Source of the DNA: Zhengella sp020637775
GTDB lineage: Bacteria; Pseudomonadota; Alphaproteobacteria; Rhizobiales; Rhizobiaceae
Direction of reading: 5' to 3'
DNA length: 64,000 nucleotides
NCBI RefSeq assembly: GCF_041397485.1
Contig: NZ_JAWKWO010000001.1
Location: 744,001 to 808,000, forward strand
The notes below the pieces were generated by a model. It saw only the letters and a program-made list of their open reading frames with translations. It had not been told where the DNA came from and did not search any database. Below are positions 58,958 through 64,000 of the stretch, in pieces (positions within the stretch are counted from its first letter, which is position 1; each line of letters begins with the position of its first letter). A program made the translations under genes and the position numbers.

Positions 58958-61841
58958 CCCCTGGCGCGGTCTGGACGAGCTCGATGCCGGCAAGGAGGCA
59001 GGCGGCGCAGCCTCCGTTCGCGAGCCGGAATATGGCCCGCCCCGGATCGAGCGGCGCAGCCTGCTGAAGATGATGGCGGCGACCACCGCTGCCGCCGGTC
59101 TGGGCGCATGCAGCCCGCCGGATGCCATCGTGCCCTATGTCGAACAGCCGGAGACGCTGGTGCCGGGGATCCCGGTAACCTATGCAACGACGCTTGCCAG
59201 CGGCGGCTTCGGCATCGGCGCGCTGGTGGAAGCGCATGAGGGGCGTCCGGTCAAGGTGGAAGGCAATCCGGACCACCCGTCTTCGCTGGGCGCAACGGAT
59301 GCGGTGATGCAGGCGGCGGTCTGGGAACTGTTCGACCCGGACCGGTCGCGCGCGCCGGTGAAGCGTGGCGAAATGGCCGCCTTCGGTGACTTTCTCGCCG
59401 ATGCGGCGCGGCTGCGGGCGCAAATGGCCACCGACCGGGGCGCTTCGACGGCACTGCTGATCGAAGCCACGACATCGCCCACCGTGCTGCGCCAGCTCGC
59501 CGGTTTGCGGGAAACCTTCCCTGCCCTGCGCATCTTCATGCACGACCCGCTGGCCGCCCAGGGCGAAAGCCAGGCGATGCGTCATCTCTTCGGCCGCGAT
59601 CTTGTGGCGCTGCCCCGGCTGGACCGCGCAAGCCGCATTCTCAACCTTGACAGCGATTTTCTTGGCGAAGGCGCCGGCCGCCTGGCGCATGCGCGCGCCT
59701 TCAGTGAAAACCGGCGCGTGCGCGAGGCCGGCGACGGCATGAACCGGCTCTACATGCTGGAAACGACGCCAACCATCACGGGTGCATGCGCGGATCACCG
59801 GCAGGCCATGCGCCCTTCGAACACGGATGCCGTTGCCGCCGCCATTGCTTCGGCCCTGGCGGGCGACACGTTTTCCGACGATCTTCCGGTCGATGCGGCC
59901 TTCATCCGTATCATGGTGGAAGACCTGCGCGCCGCCGGGCGCGAGGCGCTGGTGGTGGCCGGGGCACATCAGAGCGCGTTCGTGCATGCCGTGGCCATGG
60001 GCGCGAATGCGGCGCTCGGCAGCCTTGGCCACACGGTGGACCTGATCGAGCGGCCGGGCGCCTTTTCGACCGACGGCGATCTCGGCGACCTCTGCGACAC
60101 CATTCGGAATGGCGGGATCCGCACCGTTTTCGCATTTGCGCATGATCCGGTTGCCACAGCGCCCGGCGATACCGACGCGGCAGGCGCGTTTGCCAGCCTC
60201 GACACGCTCATCCACTGGGGCCTTTGTGGCAACAATACCGCCGTGCTGGCCGATTGGCACATTCCCGCCGCGCATGATCTGGAAAGCTGGGGCGACCTGC
60301 GCGGTCATGACGGCACCGCATCGCTCCAGCAACCGCTGATCCGCCCGCTTTTCGGCGGAAGGACGCTGCCGGAGATGCTGGCCACGCTTGCGCCGGAACC
60401 GGGCGGCGATTCGCGTGCCCTTGTGCGCGCGACGTGGGAGAACCTCGACGACGCGGTCTGGAAACAGGCGTTGAAGCGGGGCACCATTTCCGGCAGCGCC
60501 GCCGCACCGCTTCCCGTGAGAGGGAGGGGCCGCGATCCCTCCACCTTGCGGCAGGAGCGGCCGGCCTCCGGGCTGGACATCCGTTTCGTTGCCCATCCCT
60601 TCCTGCGCGACGGGCGCCATGCCAATTGCGCCATGCTGCAGGAACTGCCGCATCCGGTCACCAAGACCGTCTGGGGCAACGGGGTCTTTCTGGCACCGGC
60701 AACGGCGCGGTCGCTCGGCATTGCCGACGGGCAGGCAATCACGGTCTCGCATGGCGACAGGCGGCTGGCAGCGCCCGCACTCATCGTTCCGGGCCAGCCC
60801 GAGGACACGCTGACACTGACACTGGGCCAGATTCGCAGTGCCGACCAGACGGTCACCCGCGACGCGCTCGGCCATGATGCCTATCCGCTTCGCCAGGCCG
60901 GAACGCCATGGCTGGCCACCGGCGCCGCCATCGAGCCAAGCGATGGTGAAATGGATCTCGTGACCACGCAGCATCACCAGCGCATGGAAGGACGCGACAT
61001 CCTGCGGACCGCGACGCTGGAGGATGTCCGCGACGGCCGCTTGCCGGAGCCGGAGCCCGAGCCGGAATCACTCTATCCCGAGTGGGACTACGAGCAGGAA
61101 GCGTGGGGCATGTCGATCGACCTGACCGCCTGCACCGGCTGCATGGCCTGCGTGAGCGCCTGCCAGGCGGAGAACAACATTCCCGCCGTCGGGCCGGAGG
61201 AATGCGCCATCGGCCACGAAATGCACTGGCTGCGCATCGACCGTTACCATACCGGGCCGCCCGAAGCGCCCGAGACCCATTTCCAGCCAGTGCCCTGCAT
61301 GCATTGCGAGAAGGCGCCGTGCGAGGTGGTCTGCCCTGTCAATGCAACCGTGCATACCCATGACGGCCTGAACGCACAGGTCTACAACCGCTGCATCGGC
61401 ACCCGGTACTGTTCGCAGAACTGCCCCTACAAGGTGCGCCGCTTCAACTTCCTCGGCTACCAGACGTTCGGCGACGAGGCCGACACAAGACAGGCGGGGC
61501 GAAACCCGGATGTCACCGTGCGTTCGCGCGGCGTGATGGAGAAATGCACCTATTGCGTCCAGCGCATCAGCCGGGCGCGGATCGACGCGCAGATCGACAA
61601 CCGGCCGATCGCGGACGGTGAGGTGGTCACAGCCTGCCAGCAGGCCTGCCCGGCGCAGGCCATCACCTTCGGCAATCTCAATGACCCGGATGCGCAGGTC
61701 GTCGCGGACAAGGCCGCGCCGCATGACTACGCGCTGCTTGCCCATCTCGGCACACGCCCGCGCACAACCTATCTTGCCGAGATCAAGAACCCGCATCCCG
61801 ACCTTGCGAAGCGGCAGGGCAAGGACATGGCCGATGGCTGA
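58941..61841 (+). CDS. actB: Alternative complex III iron-sulfur/molybdopterin-like subunit
   Basis: A 966-residue periplasm-facing subunit. RRSLLKMMAATTAAAGLGAC near residue 37 is a twin-arginine-type signal ending in a lipobox-like GAC. The long first part is a molybdopterin-oxidoreductase-like domain that in ActB has no molybdenum; cluster ligands usual for FdhF-type enzymes are absent here too. The second part (from about residue 710) is a four-cluster ferredoxin domain: CTGCMACVSAC, CMHCEKAPCEVVCP, CIGTRYCSQNCP, then CTYC and CQQACP. Fusion of both parts is typical of ActB. Overlaps actC by 8 bp. Confidence 0.92.
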   Translation: MSATDNPWRGLDELDAGKEAGGAASVREPEYGPPRIERRSLLKMMAATTAAAGLGACSPPDAIVPYVEQPETLVPGIPVTYATTLASGGFGIGALVEAHEGRPVKVEGNPDHPSSLGATDAVMQAAVWELFDPDRSRAPVKRGEMAAFGDFLADAARLRAQMATDRGASTALLIEATTSPTVLRQLAGLRETFPALRIFMHDPLAAQGESQAMRHLFGRDLVALPRLDRASRILNLDSDFLGEGAGRLAHARAFSENRRVREAGDGMNRLYMLETTPTITGACADHRQAMRPSNTDAVAAAIASALAGDTFSDDLPVDAAFIRIMVEDLRAAGREALVVAGAHQSAFVHAVAMGANAALGSLGHTVDLIERPGAFSTDGDLGDLCDTIRNGGIRTVFAFAHDPVATAPGDTDAAGAFASLDTLIHWGLCGNNTAVLADWHIPAAHDLESWGDLRGHDGTASLQQPLIRPLFGGRTLPEMLATLAPEPGGDSRALVRATWENLDDAVWKQALKRGTISGSAAAPLPVRGRGRDPSTLRQERPASGLDIRFVAHPFLRDGRHANCAMLQELPHPVTKTVWGNGVFLAPATARSLGIADGQAITVSHGDRRLAAPALIVPGQPEDTLTLTLGQIRSADQTVTRDALGHDAYPLRQAGTPWLATGAAIEPSDGEMDLVTTQHHQRMEGRDILRTATLEDVRDGRLPEPEPEPESLYPEWDYEQEAWGMSIDLTACTGCMACVSACQAENNIPAVGPEECAIGHEMHWLRIDRYHTGPPEAPETHFQPVPCMHCEKAPCEVVCPVNATVHTHDGLNAQVYNRCIGTRYCSQNCPYKVRRFNFLGYQTFGDEADTRQAGRNPDVTVRSRGVMEKCTYCVQRISRARIDAQIDNRPIADGEVVTACQQACPAQAITFGNLNDPDAQVVADKAAPHDYALLAHLGTRPRTTYLAEIKNPHPDLAKRQGKDMADG

Positions 61842-63201
61842 GGCGGCGGACAGGCAGGAGCGGTTTCCGGTTCTGCGCGGGCTTCATGACCGCGAGGAAA
61901 TCAGCAGGCGGATCAGTTCGGTCGTTCTGGCGGGCAGGCTGCCGCGCCATTTCTGGCTGGCCTTCCTTGCCGCTTTCCTGCTCGTGCTCGTCTTGCTGCA
62001 TGCCATCGTCTACCTCATCGCGACAGGTGTCGGCGCCTATGGCATCAACATTCCGGTCGCCTGGGGGACGATGATCTCCAATTTCGTCTGGTGGGTCGGC
62101 ATCGGCCATGCCGGCACACTGATCTCGGCGGTACTCCTGCTGCTGCGCCAGCCCTGGCGGGCCTCGATCAACCGTTTTGCCGAGGCGATGACGCTGTTCG
62201 CAGTGGCCATGGCCGGGCTGTTTCCCATCCTCCATCTCGGGCGGCCGTGGTTTTTCTACTGGCTGTTGCCCATGCCCAATACCCACATGCACTGGCCGCA
62301 ATGGCGCAGCCCGCTGGTCTGGGATTTCGCGGCCATCGCGACCTATGCGACGGTCTCGCTGCTGTTCTGGTACATGGGACTGCTGCCGGATCTCGCCATC
62401 CTTCGCGACCGGGCGAAAAGCCGCGCGGCACGCTATTTCTACGGCATCCTGGCGCTCGGCTGGCGCGGGTCCGCCTTTCACTGGGCGCGCTTCAACGCAA
62501 GCTATTTCCTGCTGGCCGCGCTGGCCACGCCGCTGGTCGTTTCCGTGCATTCGATCGTTTCCATCGACTTCACCTTCGCGATCGCGCCGGGCTATCACTC
62601 GACGATCTTCCCGCCCTATTTCGTGGCCGGCGCGCTCTATTCGGGCTTCGCCATGGTCATCACCATCGCCGTGCCGCTGCGCCACCTGTTCGACGTGAAG
62701 GATCTGATCACGCTGCGTCACATGAACAGTGCGGCGCGCATCATGATGGCGGCCGGTTTCGTGGTGGCCTATGGCTATCTCTCGGAAGCCTTCTTCGCCT
62801 GGTATTCCGGCGAGGCCTATGAGCGTACCATGATGTGGGAGCGCGCCTTCGGCCCCTATGGCTGGCTGTTCTGGATCATGCTGACCTGCAATGCGGGCGT
62901 GCTGCCGGTTCTCTGGTTCCGACGGGTCCGGCTGAACATGAAGGCGTTGTTCGCCATTTCGCTCATCGTCAATGTCGGCATGTGGCTGGAGCGCTACGTC
63001 ATCGTGGTGACGGGACCGAGCCGCGGCTTCCTGCCCGCGGCATGGAACGAACGCTGGCTGACCTGGCTCGATTTCGCCATCCTGTTCGGATCCATCGGAA
63101 CGTTTTTCGCGCTGGTCTTCCTGTTCGTGCGCATCCTGCCTGCCATCACGATCTTCGAGGTGGAGGAACTGGCGCATGACCGGAAGGAGGCCGCGCCATG
63201 A
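61834..63201 (+). CDS. actC: Alternative complex III NrfD-like quinol-binding membrane subunit
   Basis: A 455-residue integral membrane protein with ten helices, of the NrfD/PsrC family. Features are WGTMISNFVWWVGIGHAGTLISAVLLLLRQPWR (a quinol-site helix), FPILHLGRPWFFYWLLPMPN, and YHSTIFPPYFVAGALYSGFAMVITIAVPLR. The HxG pair GIGHAG and the HLGRP segment recur in ActC. It should oxidise menaquinol or ubiquinol and pass electrons to ActB. Start ATG 61834 (MAEAADRQERF) overlaps actB, the next gene overlaps by ATGA. Confidence 0.93.
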   Translation: MAEAADRQERFPVLRGLHDREEISRRISSVVLAGRLPRHFWLAFLAAFLLVLVLLHAIVYLIATGVGAYGINIPVAWGTMISNFVWWVGIGHAGTLISAVLLLLRQPWRASINRFAEAMTLFAVAMAGLFPILHLGRPWFFYWLLPMPNTHMHWPQWRSPLVWDFAAIATYATVSLLFWYMGLLPDLAILRDRAKSRAARYFYGILALGWRGSAFHWARFNASYFLLAALATPLVVSVHSIVSIDFTFAIAPGYHSTIFPPYFVAGALYSGFAMVITIAVPLRHLFDVKDLITLRHMNSAARIMMAAGFVVAYGYLSEAFFAWYSGEAYERTMMWERAFGPYGWLFWIMLTCNAGVLPVLWFRRVRLNMKALFAISLIVNVGMWLERYVIVVTGPSRGFLPAAWNERWLTWLDFAILFGSIGTFFALVFLFVRILPAITIFEVEELAHDRKEAAP

Positions 63202-63725
63202 CCTGCTTCGGGATCATTGCCTCCTTTTCCGGACCCGATCCGCTGGTCGAGGCGGTGCGCCGCCTGCGCCAGGCCGGTTACCGGCGCATGGATGCCTTCT
63301 CGCCCTTCCCCGTCGAAGGGCTTGCCGAGGCGCTGGGCATGGCGCCCACGCGGCTGCCCTATATCGTTCTCGCCGGAGCCTTGCTGGGCGCGGGCGCAAC
63401 CTACGGCCTCATCCTCTATTCCGTTCTCGCCGACTACCCGATCAATGCCGGCGGGCGCGGCCTGCATTCGTGGCCGGCCTTCATCGTGCTGGCCTTCGAA
63501 GGCGGCATCCTGGGCGCGGCCCTGGCGGCCTTTTTGGGCATGCTGGCAGCAAACGGCCTGCCGCAATACTATCATCCTGCCTTCAATTCGACGCTGCTCT
63601 CGGCAGAAGCAGGGGGCAATTTCTGCATCCTGATCGAGGCCGGGGATCCGGCATTCGACCGCGAGAAGACCACCAGCCTGTTGCGCCGGATGGGTGCGCG
63701 GGAAGTGGCGGAGGTGGACCCGTGA
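63198..63725 (+). CDS. actD: Alternative complex III subunit D (DUF3341)
   Basis: A 175-residue DUF3341 protein with two membrane helices. It begins MTCFGIIASFSGPDPLVEAVRRLRQAGYRRMDAFSPFPVEGLAEALGM (the cytosolic domain typical of ActD) and ends in SAEAGGNFCILIEAGDPAFDREKTTSLLRRMGAREVAEVDP. It contacts ActC and ActF in the solved complexes. It overlaps actC by 4 bp and actE by 4 bp. Confidence 0.93.
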   Translation: MTCFGIIASFSGPDPLVEAVRRLRQAGYRRMDAFSPFPVEGLAEALGMAPTRLPYIVLAGALLGAGATYGLILYSVLADYPINAGGRGLHSWPAFIVLAFEGGILGAALAAFLGMLAANGLPQYYHPAFNSTLLSAEAGGNFCILIEAGDPAFDREKTTSLLRRMGAREVAEVDP

Positions 63726-64000
63726 AGGCGCCGCTTCCGCCCCTCCTCCTGTGCGCGCTTCTCGTCTCGGGCTGCGAGCAGGACATGGCCGAGGCACCGC
63801 GCCACGACCCGCTGGAGGCAAGCGACCTGTTTGCCGACGGCGCCTCTGCACGGACGCCCGTCGCGGGAACGGTTGCGCGCGATGCCGACCTTTCCCCGGT
63901 CCCGGACGCCATGCCGCAAGCCATCACACCGGAACTGCTGCGCCGGGGGCAGGAGCGCTTCGACGTATTCTGCTCGCCCTGCCATGGACGTACGGGCGAA
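63722..64000 (+). CDS. actE: Alternative complex III monoheme cytochrome c subunit, C-terminus cut by window edge
   Basis: From the GTG at 63722 (GTGA overlap with the actD stop) 93 codons run to the window edge. The N-terminus KAPLPPLLLCALLVSGC is a lipoprotein signal (cysteine 18). A first haem site, CSPCH in DVFCSPCHGRTGE, appears at the very end. ActE of alternative complex III is a lipid-anchored monoheme cytochrome c of about 200 residues, so the remaining half is outside the window. actF and probably cytochrome oxidase genes are expected next. Confidence 0.87.
   Translation, partial: MKAPLPPLLLCALLVSGCEQDMAEAPRHDPLEASDLFADGASARTPVAGTVARDADLSPVPDAMPQAITPELLRRGQERFDVFCSPCHGRTGE

Noticed and set aside
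58683..60977. 764-codon open frame opposite actA/actB
   Set aside because: Same antisense artefact; the plus strand encodes haem and iron-sulfur motifs in the proper order.

Overview
The window is GC-rich, densely packed bacterial chromosome from an alphaproteobacterium, most likely of the order Hyphomicrobiales (Rhizobiales). This is inferred from a dedicated F0 operon with a duplicated b/b' pair (atpI-atpB-atpE-atpF'-atpF), split glycyl-tRNA synthetase genes, a nnrU-TPR-der block, a DUF6101-like gene beside ubiA, the Sua5-type TsaC, and a GTTC-N7-GTTC SOS box of the alphaproteobacterial type. No rRNA, tRNA, CRISPR array, phage or insertion sequence was recognised. Almost all sequence is accounted for by about 66 genes; only one gap exceeds 300 bp.

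Layout. 1-2363: fatty-acid-type acyl-CoA dehydrogenase (DmdC-like) and a truncated crotonase on the minus strand. 2571-6787: glyQ, a secreted fasciclin protein, then glyS. 6883-13482: housekeeping and metabolic genes (tsaC, FAD-linked D-2-hydroxyacid dehydrogenase, ubiA, purD, ArsC-like reductase). 13517-16782: a TetR-controlled mini-operon encoding a PaaK-like CoA ligase and a crotonase with intact catalytic residues, then a SpoIIAA-like gene. 16787-22916: a three-gene MacAB-like exporter (ATPase, permease, HlyD adaptor) after a TPR protein. 23070-30627: polyprenyl diphosphate synthase, DUF2007, an N6-adenine methyltransferase, an S49 peptidase, ispE, moaB, a small GT2-like protein, an SOS-box-preceded radical SAM gene whose third cluster cysteine is replaced by tyrosine, and rnhB.

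30727-33582: the F0 ATP synthase operon with a near-consensus promoter and a terminator. 33766-37940: SleB-type cell-wall hydrolase, der, a YfgM-like TPR protein and nnrU. 38022-44644: DksA/TraR-like protein, polysaccharide deacetylase, MFS and BCCT transporters, MAPEG protein and a YeeE/YedE sulfur transporter preceded by a perfect FNR/FixK-type box. 44702-47610: ABC-2 exporter and a fumarylacetoacetate-hydrolase-family enzyme. 47708-53668: a complete fdsGBA-fdhD-fdsD operon for an NAD-linked molybdenum formate dehydrogenase. 53846-58098: Ku, several small envelope proteins, ExoD, a disulfide oxidoreductase and a zinc-ribbon protein. 58301-64000: the start of an alternative complex III operon (actABCDE), cut by the right edge.

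Functionally, the right third is a respiratory neighbourhood: formate dehydrogenase can deliver NADH, alternative complex III can oxidise quinol, and the ATP synthase membrane sector lies in the same window. The observations most worth checking are the Cys-to-Tyr change in the SOS-linked radical SAM protein, the FNR-type box before the sulfur transporter, the palindrome covering the -10 element of the TetR operon, and alternative complex III in this lineage. I did not find an obviously new defence or mobile system.
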